This document shows, piece by piece, positions 30,966-41,284 of a DNA stretch of 64,000 bases. The notes under the pieces are model-generated. The model saw only the letters and a program-made list of their open reading frames with translations, was not told where the DNA came from and ran no database searches. How positions within the stretch are numbered: position 1 is the first letter of the stretch; each line of letters opens with the position of its first letter. This stretch comes from Protea cynaroides. Lineage: Eukaryota; Streptophyta; Magnoliopsida; Proteales; Proteaceae. Made by a program: the position numbers and the translations under genes. The DNA lies in assembly GCA_028583415.1 (NCBI GenBank), contig CM053266.1, positions 81,598,149 through 81,662,148 on the forward strand, read 5' to 3'.

Positions 30966-31559
30966 GATCTTAATAACTACCCACACCCTGATCACACTAG
31001 CGTAACTACCCACACTACTTAATCCCCACGCATGATGCCACCAAAATAGGCTTGCAAGGCCGCATAGTCTTTTGTGCGTATAACAATGAGCTGATGTTTG
31101 CCTCTAGGCTGGAGGTTTTATTGTTTGTTAGGATTAAACAAATGGATAAATATATGATGAACACCCCCCCCCCCCCAATTTTTAATAAACAAAAGATTAT
31201 AAAATTATAAACTGTTCACAATGCCATGGGTGAATGTTAGGTCAGCAACTGGCTCCAAAATCAGCCATGGATTCACAAACTATATATATTCAACATAATG
31301 CTAAGGCATTCTCCGTACACGGTGCATTATACTTGGATCTGGACATGGTGCAAGATATTGGGTCGGCTAGATCTGCCAATTCGTATTGGTTTTGGACCTG
31401 GCCGATCCCCGATTTGATCCTTGTTTTAATATTATAATATATGGTATTGGCCACATGTCAGCTTCCCATTGGTTCCGTACATCGATCTGATCTGGATCAG
31501 ATTAGTTTTGGACATGTTTGATATTTGTATTTTGATCTTTGGACCTGGGTGTATCGAGA
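30966..31559. other. unassigned stretch with C10 run and ATCTGATCTGGATCAGAT palindrome
   Basis: No coding or known repeat was recognised. A run of C lies at 31166-31175 and a short palindrome near 31483-31503. The plus-strand frame 31234-31437 matches nothing I know. Confidence 0.4.
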
Positions 31560-31971
31560 AGTGGGCAAGAAAGTGTCATCATCCAGATGCGATGACAAAT
31601 AGGCAAGGTTGTTGCATCCTGGACGAGTGCGGGTAAAGAAGCTAGTTCATAAGTGTAGATTAGATGAGCATCTTAGAACATATTTTCTTTAATGAGTAAG
31701 TGTTTAGAATTGATAGATGTTATGAGAAGAAGAAGGATTGACATAGCTTATACTAAAGAGACTAGATGGAAGGTAAAAAAATATAAGGAATTGTGTGATT
31801 TTAAACTTTGGTATACGGCGGATAAAATAATAGAAGTGACTGGGTATAGTAGTTGATAAAGATTTAGAAAATGATGTGGTGGATGTTAAAAGATTCGATG
31901 ATAGGATTAAATATTTATATTGATCAATCTTGTGTTGAAGAAAGATTTTGTCAATATAATAAGTGGTTATG

Positions 31972-31976
31972 CACCC
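31972..31976. repeat. target-site duplication CACCC, left
   Basis: CACCC precedes the copia LTR start and is repeated at 40121-40125 directly after the other LTR. Confidence 0.85.
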
Positions 31977-33270
31977 TGTTAATAATAATAAGGGAATGGA
32001 CTCATTCCCAGTGGTCCATTTCCCTTCTCCAAACAGAGCCAGTGTGAAGCTTTAAGCTAAGATTAAAGACTGTTTTGACTTGGTCAATGCATTGTGCAAA
32101 CTTTCTGGATAAGTCTATGATTAGGTGTTTTGTTTATTAATCTTTAGCCTTGATTGGTGGAAGCCAGTCCACTCCTTTTTCTTACGTGCAATTCCCTTTT
32201 TCAGTAAGCATCCAATATCTCAGCAAATGAACATTTCTCTAAGCTTATCCTGTAGCTTATACGTCGTTTGAAAGCTGCTCCAAGGATGCAATGAATGGCG
32301 AAGGTTTGTTGACGATCCCTGGCTAAAATCCCAGGGACATCATAAAGACTACTTGCGACTCCTATGTTTTCCATAGCCAGCCATGTAAGCTCCACATGAG
32401 AGCCTTTTTCTAAAGGCTAAAAAGGAACTCATCAGTCAGCTCGGCCCCCTTTCCAATTCACTTTTGCTGCCTATTAAGAGAATAGGCGCCGTTCAAGCGG
32501 TCCCCTGCTCAGGGAGTAGGTCAAAGCATTATATAAGATAAGTCAAAAGCTGGAATCCGAATGGACCCCCTAAGAGCATCTTGTAAAGAAGCTATTCGAT
32601 CTGGAGATCCCCGCAAGGCTGCCGGAGACTTGGGTTTACCAATAGATTGACCCACAATAATCCCTATTGCTTCTCCCAATTCAACCAGGTTGCCACGAGT
32701 GGGAAAAAAAAAAGAATTAAAATTACCTTACGTATCCTCGCTTTGTTCCAGGTCTAGATCCTTAATCAATTGATTTAGAGCCGGGGGAGAGCTGGAAGCT
32801 TCGGCAATAACATCAGTACAAAACAGAGTAGAGGCAGATCCAGAGGTGGGAACAGAAGTTTGAGAGCCCTATGCAGGACTGTCTCCGTGCAGCCGGAGTT
32901 GAATGGACAACTCGAGGCTTTTAATATAAAACGGAAGTACCGATTGTGCATTCCACTTCCTCTTTTTCTGATCTCAATCTGTAACTAGGAGTCTAGGACT
33001 ATCTCTTATTTTGACATATGGAGTTCCTTATCTCTTTAGTGTATTAGGACTCCTCTCCTTATCTCTTTATTATTTTAGGACTCCTCTATCATGTTGACAA
33101 GTGGCAGTCCTATCTCCTGAGGGGTATCCTTTCTACACCATAATAGATGTCGTAAGAGGGGGGAGAAATCATTCAGATGGATTCTGCCTTTTCTAGCAGA
33201 ATTGACACTCTCTCTCTCCCCTCTCTTGCTTTTCTTCATTTCTGGTTGTGTTATATGGATATTAGTTACA
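31977..33270 (+). repeat. copia 1, 5' LTR with organelle DNA inside
   Basis: Bases 31977-32145 and 32950-33270 align with the 3' LTR. The stretch between is foreign. The second half carries CTATCTCTTTAGT repeats and a TATA-poor, CT-rich leader before the PBS. Confidence 0.8.
32146..32948. other. rpoC2: organelle-derived DNA inside the copia 5' LTR, with a plastid rpoC2 motif
   Basis: About 800 bp absent from the 3' LTR. Near 32600-32700 the minus strand encodes GNLVELGEAIGIIVGQSIG, the conserved block of the plastid RNA polymerase beta'' subunit (rpoC2), followed by unrelated sequence (KPKSPAAL). Another minus-strand frame (32395-32201, with WLAMEN and SLYDVPGIL) and a GC-rich, non-transposon base composition suggest mitochondrial sequence. 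The simplest reading is nuclear-transferred mitochondrial DNA that itself holds plastid DNA. Other parts are unassigned, so the exact source is uncertain. Confidence 0.55.
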
Positions 33271-33282
33271 TGGTATCTGAGC
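33271..33282 (+). promoter_or_regulatory. primer binding site of copia 1
   Basis: TGGTATCTGAGC directly after the 5' LTR is one change from the initiator-Met PBS TGGTATCAGAGC. Confidence 0.85.
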
Positions 33283-33720
33283 ATTAAAGGATCAACTCCT
33301 GTGATCCCTTATTGCTGGTTTGATAGTCTTCAGTACCCTCTTTATCACTGGTTGCAGCCACCATATGCTGCCTCTTTACAATGTTTAGCCCAGTCACGAT
33401 AATACTCACCTAGACTGGGCCTATCTTCATTACTCGTATGCTGTCTACTGCTGCTGCCATAAGCCTCCTATTGCTGCTACTGTGATATATGCTACCTCCT
33501 GCTATGCTGCTGTGATCTATGGCTACTGTGATCTGCTGCTGAGATCCATTGCTGCTGTGTGCTATTACTGTTGCTACTACTGTGATAGACAGTAGTCTCT
33601 TCCTTAACGCTGAGTTTCTGCTACTGCTACTATCCTAAGGTACCAGCTGCTACTACTACTGCTATTACTGGTGCTGGTATATCCCTGCCGCCTTTATTAA
33701 AATTTTTTGGTGATTCACAA

Positions 33721-34667
33721 TGACTGATCTCAAACCCCAATGATTATTTCTAACTAATTATGGGCTCAAGCTGTTAAAAGCTTATTTCCACTCTAAGGGG
33801 AAATTGGAATATCTCATTGATGATTCTCCATCCAATGAGTCCAAAGAGGCTGATGCTATTAAGACCTATGAGGATTGGATACGTGAAAATTCCGCATTCC
33901 AAATCTGGCTGTGGAATAGCATTGATCCAACTATTGCTTCCAAGGTTAAGTTCCATTCCACTGCTACAGGTATATGGAAAAACTGAAAAACTTATGTGCT
34001 AGAACTGAATGAGATGATGTGTACTTTTTCCATGGGAGACAATTCTTTAAATGAATACTTAAGTGGTTTCAACTTTCAAGGGCCTCATTGAGGAGCTAAA
34101 ATCCACCAGCCCTTACCACCGATCTTGATCAACTCTAGGCTCAACGAGCAGAGTTTTCTATAGCCAAATTCTTGGCCGGCCTCCCCCCCCCCCCAACCAC
34201 TTCTAATCTATAAAAAGCCAACTTCTGGTAGTGGAAAAGGTCCCTGCTCTTAGTGAGGCGTTCTTTCGTCTTCAACCGATGCTTCCTCCTTCCCAAGGTG
34301 ATTACTTTGTTTCCAAAGAAAACTTTGCCTTATATGCTGGTCGCGGTCGGGCCCCTCCTTTGACAGAGGCCGTGGTCGTGGGGTTGGCCGATCTGAAACT
34401 GATAAGTCCTCCCGGTAGTGTACATTCTGTGGGAAGACTAATCATAACATTGACTCTTGTTGGGACAAATATGGGCAACCTGATTGGGCTGATGCCCTCG
34501 CCAATTTTGCTACTACCGATGCTGTTCCACCTGCTCTTGCTTCTAGCGATGTTCCACATGTCCCTGCTCATGGCACATCTTCTTTTGGTAACGTGACCCA
34601 TGATGAGGAACTTTTACTCCGGTGTGTTCAACTACTTGAACATGCTGGTTCGTCCTCCATTGCTACC
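33721..34667 (+). pseudogene. copia 1 gag remnant
   Basis: Starts MTDLKPQ at 33721. Open pieces have KAYFHSKGKLEYLIDDSP, AIKTYEDWIREN and FQIWLWNSIDP, typical of copia gag. Stops begin by residue 10 and become dense. Coding is then lost until the inserted element at 34671. A zinc knuckle was not seen. Confidence 0.75.
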
Positions 34668-34968
34668 TTAGGCTGTATTTGGTATAATTTTTGTTTTTAT
34701 TTTTCTGACAAGTTTTTATTTTTGTAGGTGTTTGGTATCGTTTTTAGTTACTATTTATTGTCAGAAAAAATAAAAACATGCTCAAATTCAAAAGAGCTTT
34801 CAACCTCTTTTTGATTTTTACCAAAAAAATATTTTTGAATCTCTTTTTGCGCATGACTTAAGTTGCACGTGCTTTTTTTTCTCCAACTGATAAAAAAATG
34901 AGGGTAAAAGCATCTATTGGTTATTATTTTGCAACAACCATCGTTTGAATAGGTTCTAGGTTCTTCTG

Positions 34969-34971
<3 letters not shown>

Positions 34972-35005
<34 letters not shown>
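34972..35005 (+). repeat. (CT)n microsatellite
   Basis: About 17 uninterrupted CT units, within the DNA element and about 35 bp before the start codon of the captured fragment. Confidence 0.9.
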
Positions 35006-35010
<5 letters not shown>

Positions 35011-35039
35011 ACTTCTCCATCATTCTATCTCTGTTGAGC

Positions 35040-35385
35040 ATGAATAAACTTTGTAGAACATTTACAGCAGTTCTGTCTTCTCCTTCAACACAGAAATGGC
35101 CTCTTTCCTCTGTCTTCGTTCTTCAATCCCAACTTCACTCAACGACATCATGGACGAAATAGAAAGACACTCCAAAATCCAAACCTGAGCCTGCGGATTC
35201 CGAACCGGAGAATCTGGAATTTCCTGCTGCTGAGTTTCCGAAGAAAGAGATTACTGATTGGCTGAGACCGAGCGAAATACCATTTCAGGTGAAGGTTGCC
35301 AATTCCGTCGGTCTCATTGGATCAGTAGCAATGCCGTTTGAGTCGTCTCCTAATGGGAAATCCTGGGTATTAACCATCCACCTAT
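35040..35385 (+). pseudogene. captured OSB-like (organellar ssDNA-binding) gene fragment
   Basis: The frame starts MNKLCRTFTAVLSSPS at 35040, a Ser/Leu-rich, Arg-containing start like a mitochondrial or plastid transit peptide. A TAG at 35160 interrupts it, and the same frame continues with EFPKKEITDWLRPSEIPF and QVKVANSVGLIGSVAMPF, then SPNGKSW. This matches the start of the ssDNA-binding domain of plant OSB proteins (Pro-x-EIP-x-Q-x-KVxNSVxLIG). Coding fades after about 35385. It looks like an OSB 5' region picked up by the transposon and then decayed. Host copies are not in the window. Confidence 0.65.
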
Positions 35386-35980
35386 TACGTGGAAAGAGTC
35401 ACAAGTTGGACGAGATATAGGAGGAATAATTCCTAGAATATTTCAAGCTGCTGTTACGTAACAACTCCACAGTTGGTTACGCAACAAGGTGTCAATGAAT
35501 GTAATTGAAATAGATAGGACTGAGCCCGATGGACTCTATACATTGTTGTAACCAATTGTATATGTGTAATCAGTTTTATCACCATTTAATATAAGAGACC
35601 TCCTACTCAAATGTATGGAGAGTCATTTGAATTTTACATCTCTATCACTGCACTGGTACTATTATCACCCAGGAAAAAATGACAGGTTTCCCCGCTATGT
35701 GGTGCTATGGAACTATTATCAATTACTTTGTTAATGGGAAACAAGAGGATTCATTTTGATACTTTTCCGTTAGTAGAAGGTTGGAGGGTGAGTTCCCCTT
35801 GAAGTGAACCAGTTGGAGAGTTTGGATTCCTCTGGAATTGAATTCAACAGTCCTAATTGAAGGATCTTAAAAGTTTCCTTATAAAAGCACACACACTCTC
35901 TCTCTCTCCCCCTCTCCTTCTCCCTCTTGCTTCTTTTGGGGTGGGTTGTAGGTGGTGGTCTTGGTAAAATTTGGAAATGG
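35386..35980. other. rest of the Harbinger-like element interior
   Basis: A CTGCTGTTACGTAACAACTCC stretch and later sequence up to about 35640 have the look of a copia LTR end, but no second boundary was found. A CT/GA-rich part lies at 35895-35935. No coding was recognised. Confidence 0.35.
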
Positions 35981-36121
35981 AGGGAGATTAATGATAGAAT
36001 GATAGGTTTCCATTTGGGGCTGATGATAGTATTACTGACATAACAAGGAAGTGAAGGGAGATTAATGATAGAATGATAGGTTTCCATTTGGGGTTGATGA
36101 TAGTATTACTGACATAACAAG
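35981..36121 (+). repeat. two-unit tandem repeat, 74-bp period
   Basis: The block AGGGAGATTAATGATAGAAT... at 35981-36047 is repeated almost exactly at 36055-36121. It lies within the DNA element, near its right end. Confidence 0.9.
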
Positions 36122-36352
36122 AGCATGTGAAGTTAGAAGTGAGAGGGTCATGTTGTCCTATTGATAGCAAGTTCAAGGAGAAAATTGAACTCTCTAAGAA
36201 AATTATTTTTAGACATAGGCGCACCAAATCTATTCCTCATTTTGCAATCTATTTTTTATTGTAGTTACCAAACAATTTTTTATTTTTTATCAAAAATAGT
36301 TTTGAAAAAATAGCAAAAATAAAAAACAAAAATGATACCAAACACAGCCTTA

Positions 36353-37700
36353 GCGCACACAGGTACTACTGCGCAACTCTCTACTACGTCCCTTACACCA
36401 TGGATCCTTGATTCTAGGACGTCTTGTCATGACTGGTAAGTCCCCCTCATTCATTTCGCTCACACATACTCTGCCGCTGTTTTTCTTTGTTGATGGCTCC
36501 TCCACTAGTTTAACAGGGCATGGGAAAGTATCTCCTACACCATCCATGACCTTGTCCAATGTTCTCCATGTTCCCAACTTCCCTCTTAACCTTGTTTCTA
36601 TTAGTCAACTAACCAAAACCTTAAACTATTATGTTACCTTTTATCCTTCTTATTGTGTTTTTTTGGATCTCCAGACTAGGATGCAGATGGGCAAAGGACT
36701 TGAGCGGGTTGGTCTTTATTACTTGGAGCATATTGGACCTTCTGTTGCCTCTGTTGCTACTACCGCTACTACTTCCACATCTCCACTTTAATGGCACAAC
36801 CGCCTTGGCCATCTCTCCCTCTCCAAGATGAAATCTATTATATCCAGTTGTAAGTCCATCTCTCATCTCGAATGTGAAGCCTGTGAGTTAGGGAAGCATC
36901 ACTGTTCCTCCTTTCCCGCTCGTATTGAGTCTAGAAGTTCGTCTTTTTACATTCTTTAGTTCATTCTGATATATGGGGTGCCTGGGTTGTGTGACCATGT
37001 TGTGTCCATAATAGACTAGGATTTGATTACTTTGTTGGTTTTGTGGATGATCGCTCACAAATGACTTGGCTTTATTTGCTCAAGGATCGTTTTGAGTTTC
37101 TTAATGTTTTCAAGAGTTTTTATCAGGAAATACAGGTTTAGTTTGGTGTTTCTATTTAATTTTTTCGCACTGATAATGCACTTGAGTATACTCAATCCGA
37201 ATCTTTGACTTCTGTTTTGCCAATGGCATGCTTCATCACACTAGCTATTCTTATACTCCTCAATAGAATGGGGTAGCATAACGTAAAAAACTGCCATCTA
37301 TTAGAGGTTACTCGTTCCATCATGCTTCATATGCATGTTCCCGACATTTTTGGTGTGATATTGTTCTTACTGCTTGTTATCTTATTAATCGCATGCCTTC
37401 CTGTCCTCCATAATTATCAATCGCATGCCTTCCTGTCCTCCATAACAAGGTTTCATACTCTATCCTTAGCCCTACCACTCCACTTTTTATGGTACCTCTT
37501 CGGGTGATAAGTTGTGTTTGCTTTGCTTATATTTTGCAGCTCCAAGTGAACAAACTATCCCCCGGGTCCGTTAAGTGCATCTTTCTTGGTTATTCTAGGA
37601 CTCAAAAAGTCTACAAGTGCTAAAACTCCATCGCGCACAAACATTTTGTAAGTGTTGATGTCACCTTCTTCGAAAATACCCCTTATTACCCAACCCCTAC
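36353..37700 (+). pseudogene. copia 1 protease and integrase remnant
   Basis: The protease motif reads WILDSRTSCHDW, where copia has WILDSGA; the Gly after Asp-Ser is Arg. The integrase region follows with HSDIWGAW, YFVGFVDDRSQMTWLYLLKDR and FFRTDNALEY. The two Asp residues of the DDE core remain in this last part (DIWG and RTDN). Stops break it into pieces. Confidence 0.75.
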
Positions 37701-38369
37701 TACTGCACCACTTCCATTAGTCACTCCTTGTGATGACCTGTCACCTCCACTTCCATTTCCGCCTCCCTTACAAGTATATTAGTAACGCGAGAAGTCCTTG
37801 CCTCCTGCTCCTATCTTTGCTCAGCCCTCTTCACCAGTTGCTCCTAGTACTAAGGACTCTTTTGATCTCCCTTTTTGCCCTCCATAAAAGTTTGTGTTTC
37901 TACACCCATGCATCCTTTAACTACTTACCCTATTGATAACTTTTTCTCTACATCCCATCTCCCATTTTCTACCTCTTAGCTCATTTTGTCCCTATCTATG
38001 GCCTTTGTCCCTACCACCCATCTACAAGCCTTGGTGTATCTTGGGTGGAAGGTGGCTATGGATGTAGAGATGGATGTCATGGTCTCTCGTTGGACATGAA
38101 CTCTAATGGATTTGCCAGCTGATAAGGACATTGTACTCTGTCGTTGGGTCTACACTATCAAACACAATCCCGATGGCTTTATTGAACGCCTTAAAGCTTG
38201 GCTGGTGGCTAAAGGGGTTGCCCAAACATATAGAGTCGTGTTATTATCTCCTTGGCTATGAATTTCGATTAACCCCTCTTTTAAATATATGTTAAGAATG
38301 CCTTCCTATATGGGATTTGTAGGAAGAGGTGTATATGGACCAATCTCTTGGGTATGTTGCTCTAGGGAC

Positions 38370-38735
38370 GAGGGGTGGGGGGGTGGGGGTCCATAGTTTG
38401 TAGGTTGCCCAAAGCAATATATAGGTTGAAACAATCATCACGTGTCTGGTTTGATAAATTTAGCTCCGTTATCACTCGTTTTGGTTTCTCTCCGTGTTAT
38501 TTTGACCATTCTGTGTTTGTCAAACGAAGGTGTTCTAAGGTGGTTTTGATAGCTGTCTATGTTGATTACATTATTACTATTGATGATGAATCTAGTATTA
38601 TTGAGGTCAAGTCTTACTTACACTTACACTATCAGATGAAATTTTTGGGGCTCCTACATTATTTCCTTGGTATTGAAGTTATACGTAGCAGCCAGGGTTT
38701 TAGTCTATTACACAAAGAAAGTATGTGCTAGACCT
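38370..38735 (+). pseudogene. copia 1 reverse transcriptase remnant
   Basis: The ORF has AIYRLKQSSRVWFDKF, VLIAVYVDYIITID and LHYFLGIEVIRSSQGF. The catalytic YVDD reads YVDY (second Asp lost), so the enzyme would be dead even with an open frame. Upstream RT (38000-38330) is also present but full of stops. Confidence 0.8.
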
Positions 38736-39189
38736 TTTGTCTGAGTTTGGGTTACTTGGGTCTAAATCAGCTGACACCCCAATTGATCCCCACTAGAAAT
38801 TTATAACTAGTGACAGTGAAGATTTTGCTAATTTTCACCGGTATAGGAGGCTAGTAGGGAAACTCATATACCTTACTATCACTAGACTGGATTTATCCTG
38901 CGTTCTTGGGCTTCTCAGTTAATTCATGTAGTCTCCTAAGTAGGTTCACTGGGATGCTGCTTGTTGCATTTTAAGGTACTTAAAGATGTCTCTAGGCAAG
39001 GGTCTCATTTATCTTTGCCATAAGCACATTGATCTAATCAAGTATTCAGATGCTGATTGGGCTGGTGCCAATGGTTACAGACGATCTATCATAGACTATT
39101 ATACATTTGTTGGTGGTAATCTTGTCACGTGGCAAAGTAAAAAAAAAACAACTGTGGCTTGGTCTAGTGTTGAAGCAGAGTATTGTGTC

Positions 39190-39331
39190 ATGGCTTATCC
39201 TGCTATTGAACTCATGTGGTTGAAGTCTCTTCTTCAAGAATTGGGGTTCCCAAACAACTGATGGCTTATACTGCTACTGAACTCATGTGGTTGAAGTCTC
39301 TTCTTCAAGAATTGGGGTACCCAAACAACTG
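39190..39331 (+). repeat. 71-bp tandem duplication in copia 1 RNase H
   Basis: 39190-39260 and 39261-39331 differ at only about 3 positions. The second copy ends exactly where the palindromic MITE-like element begins. Confidence 0.88.
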
Positions 39332-39454
39332 TCGCCCAGGTGCCCTTGTGATGCCTTGGAAAATTAGGCGCCTTGGTCGCCTAGGCGCCTTGGTCGCCTA
39401 GGCACCTCGTCGGGCTTCCAACGCCTTGTTTTGCCTTGGCACCTTGACAACTAT
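39327..39454. mobile_element. small palindromic MITE-like element, copy 2
   Basis: Rich in GGCGCCTTGG and CCTAGGC motifs and ends ACCTTGACAACTAT, matching the right end of copy 1 at 30854-30965. The left end is shorter (CTGTCGCCCAGG). It splits the copia RNase H. Confidence 0.65.
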
Positions 39455-39687
39455 GATTCTGGCAACTATATACATTGCCAATAATCCTATCTTTCGTGAG
39501 CACACCAAGCATATCAAAGTTGGTTGTCATTTGTTTGAGAAGCGATTGAAAACAAACTACTAGTTACCTCCTTTATGTCCTCTAATTAATTGGCTGATAT
39601 CTTTACAAAGCCTTTGTTTGGTCCTGTGTTCTGATAAAACTGTTCCAAACTAGGCATGGGTGTTTACATGCTCCAGCTTGAGGTGGG

Positions 39688-40120
39688 TATAACAATAATA
39701 ATAAGGGAATGGATCCATTCACCGTGGTCCATTCTCCTTCTACAAACAGCGCCAACGTGAAGATTTAAGCTAAGATTAAACACTGCTTTGACTTGGTCAC
39801 CATCAAAGCAGTGTGCAATCTGTGTGGATAAGTCTGTGATTAATTGTTTTGTTTACAGATCTTTTGTCTTCTTTACTTCTGATCTCAATGTGTAACTAAG
39901 ATTCCCTCTTATGTTGACATGTAGAGTTCCTATCTCTTTAGTCTATTAGGACTTGTATCCTTTCTACACTATAAATAGATGTCGCAAGGAGGGAGAGAAG
40001 TCATTCACATCGATTCTGCCTTCTCTAGCAGAATTGACACTCTCTCTCCTCTCTTGCTCTTCTTCATTATTCACTTATTCCCTTTTTGGTTCTGGTTGTG
40101 TTATTTGGATATTATTTATA
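39688..40120 (+). repeat. copia 1, 3' LTR
   Basis: 433 bp, aligned with the two parts of the 5' LTR outside the organelle insert. CTTGAGGTGGG at 39677-39687 before it is the polypurine tract. Confidence 0.85.
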
Positions 40121-40541
40121 CACCCCAAGCAAGGTTGGATGAAGGTAGTAAGTTACATAAACTCAGTGTAACTGAGATGAAGATGTTGAGATGGATGTGT
40201 GGAATAACTAAGAAGGATAAGGTAAGGAATGAGTGTAATAGAGCTGATTTGGGAGTAGCGCCGGTTCATGATAAGCTACGAGAAATTCTTTTGAGAGTCT
40301 GTGACAATTTTCAACGAAGACCTTTAGATGCTTTAGTACTGTAGAGTGATTTGATTCATATTGAATGATCTAAAAGATCCAGGAGTAGACCTAAGATGAC
40401 TCTAGGTGAGATGGTGTGGAAAGACATGCATAGCTTAGGCCTTGTTTCAAGTATGATCTTAAGCAGAGCTGATTGGAGGGCAATAATCCATGTGGTTGAC
40501 CCCATTCAGTTGGGATAAGGCTTTGTTGTTGTTGTTGTTGT

Positions 40542-41009
40542 ATAATAAACTGTTCACTTTCTCATATAAGTGAATACACCAATTTTACTACATCTAGCCT
40601 TAAATGCTAAATTATGAGCAATACTAATTCTAAATCTGTTTTGCTTAACAATAATATAGACAGGAAATGTTTAGGAATGCTTTGAATGTCTAATAGAATT
40701 TAAAAGAGTTCCCACGGTCAAGGATGTTCTGATTGCCTTTTCTCTTTTTCTTTAGCTTTCCCTGCATGTCCATAGTTCAAAAAGGCTGTAAGAAATTGAG
40801 TATTGAATATAATATATGTTGCCCATCCTGCCACTTTCAAGATGCGAGATAATCTGATTGTCTCAAACTGGGATAAACAGATTTACTACGCATTGAATGA
40901 AACTGTGGTAAAAGACCAAAGTTAGATACCCATCGATTGATATTCTGCACTAAGACGATTGGGTTTGGTTTTTCATCTCTGAAAATTCTGTTATTCCTAG
41001 CAGACCAGA
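40542..41009. other. unassigned stretch
   Basis: No coding or repeat was recognised between the RTE tail and the SINE. Confidence 0.35.
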
Positions 41010-41019
41010 GGAAGGTTGT

Positions 41020-41160
41020 TCTATTGTTACCTGGTGGTCTCAGGTAGTCACGTTTGAATCAAGAAACAGCCTCTCCACGAAGCGGGAGTAAAGCTGCTAA
41101 CATCTGCCCCTCCCAGACCCCACAGGACGGGAACCTTGTGCACTAGGTATGCTCCCCTTG
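41020..41160 (+). mobile_element. Au-like SINE
   Basis: A B-box-like GTTTGAATC lies at 41050 and is followed by AACAGCCTCTCCACGAAGCGG, GGGAGTAAAGCTGC and CTGCCCCTCCCAGACCCCAC, ending GTGCACTAGGTATGC. These blocks match the body of the widespread plant Au SINE. The 5' A box is weak and the copy is decayed. Confidence 0.7.
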
Positions 41161-41284
41161 GACCAGAGGAAGTAAGGCCTTGACTGAACCAGTAATTCAA
41201 AATTCTGTTTTTTATATTGTTTGCTGCTGATTGTGTCATGATTGGTTTAAAAAAGAAAAAGAAAAAAAAGCAGCTTACTTAGTG

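Larger units (their letters stand above)
34671..36349. mobile_element. PIF/Harbinger-like DNA element (1.68 kb) carrying an OSB-like gene fragment
   Basis: The terminal inverted repeats are about 35 bp (GGCTGTATTTGGTATAATTT and, inverted, GGCTGTGTTTGGTATCATTT), flanked by TTA on both sides (34668-34670 and 36350-36352). The TTA duplication and GGCTGT end fit Tourist/Harbinger elements. No transposase is present, so the element is non-autonomous. Inside are a CT microsatellite (34972-35005), a captured gene fragment (35040-35380) and a 74-bp-period tandem duplication. It interrupts copia 1 between gag and protease. Confidence 0.78.
38960..39640 (+). pseudogene. copia 1 RNase H remnant with tandem duplication
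   Basis: The ORF 38986-39261 has YSDADWAG, GGNLVTWQSKKK and SVEAEYCVM, the copia RNase H motifs. A 71-bp segment (39190-39260) is repeated at 39261-39331. A small palindromic element follows at 39327-39454. The last RNase H/tail motif then resumes with ADIFTKPLFGPV near 39600. Confidence 0.78.
31977..40120 (+). mobile_element. Ty1/copia element 1, with nested insertions
   Basis: The 5' LTR (31977-33270, interrupted) and 3' LTR (39688-40120) start TGTTAATAATAATAAGG and TATAACAATAATAATAAGG. They end ATTAGTTACA and ATTATTTATA. A CACCC duplication flanks the element. A PBS-like TGGTATCTGAGC follows the 5' LTR. In between are gag, a large DNA transposon (34671-36349), protease, integrase, RT and RNase H, in the Ty1/copia order. 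All coding is heavily broken. Confidence 0.87.
31560..40541 (+). mobile_element. RTE-type LINE, internally deleted and split by a copia element
   Basis: The 5' piece (31560-31976) encodes a broken endonuclease start: LIDVMRRRRIDIAYTKETRW, then FKLWYTADK and SGYAP. The 3' piece (40121-40541) continues with QARLDEGSK, then the RT C-terminus (VTEMKMLRWMCGITKKDKVRNE, in two overlapping blocks) and ends with the (GTT)n tail typical of plant RTE elements. Most of the RT is deleted between DEGSK and the C-terminal block. Stops and shifts are frequent. A complete copia sits in it at 31977-40120. Confidence 0.8.

Noticed and set aside
31234..31437. Short plus-strand frame as a gene
   Set aside because: No domain, no start or splice context, and the neighbours are repeats. 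Chance is the simplest explanation.
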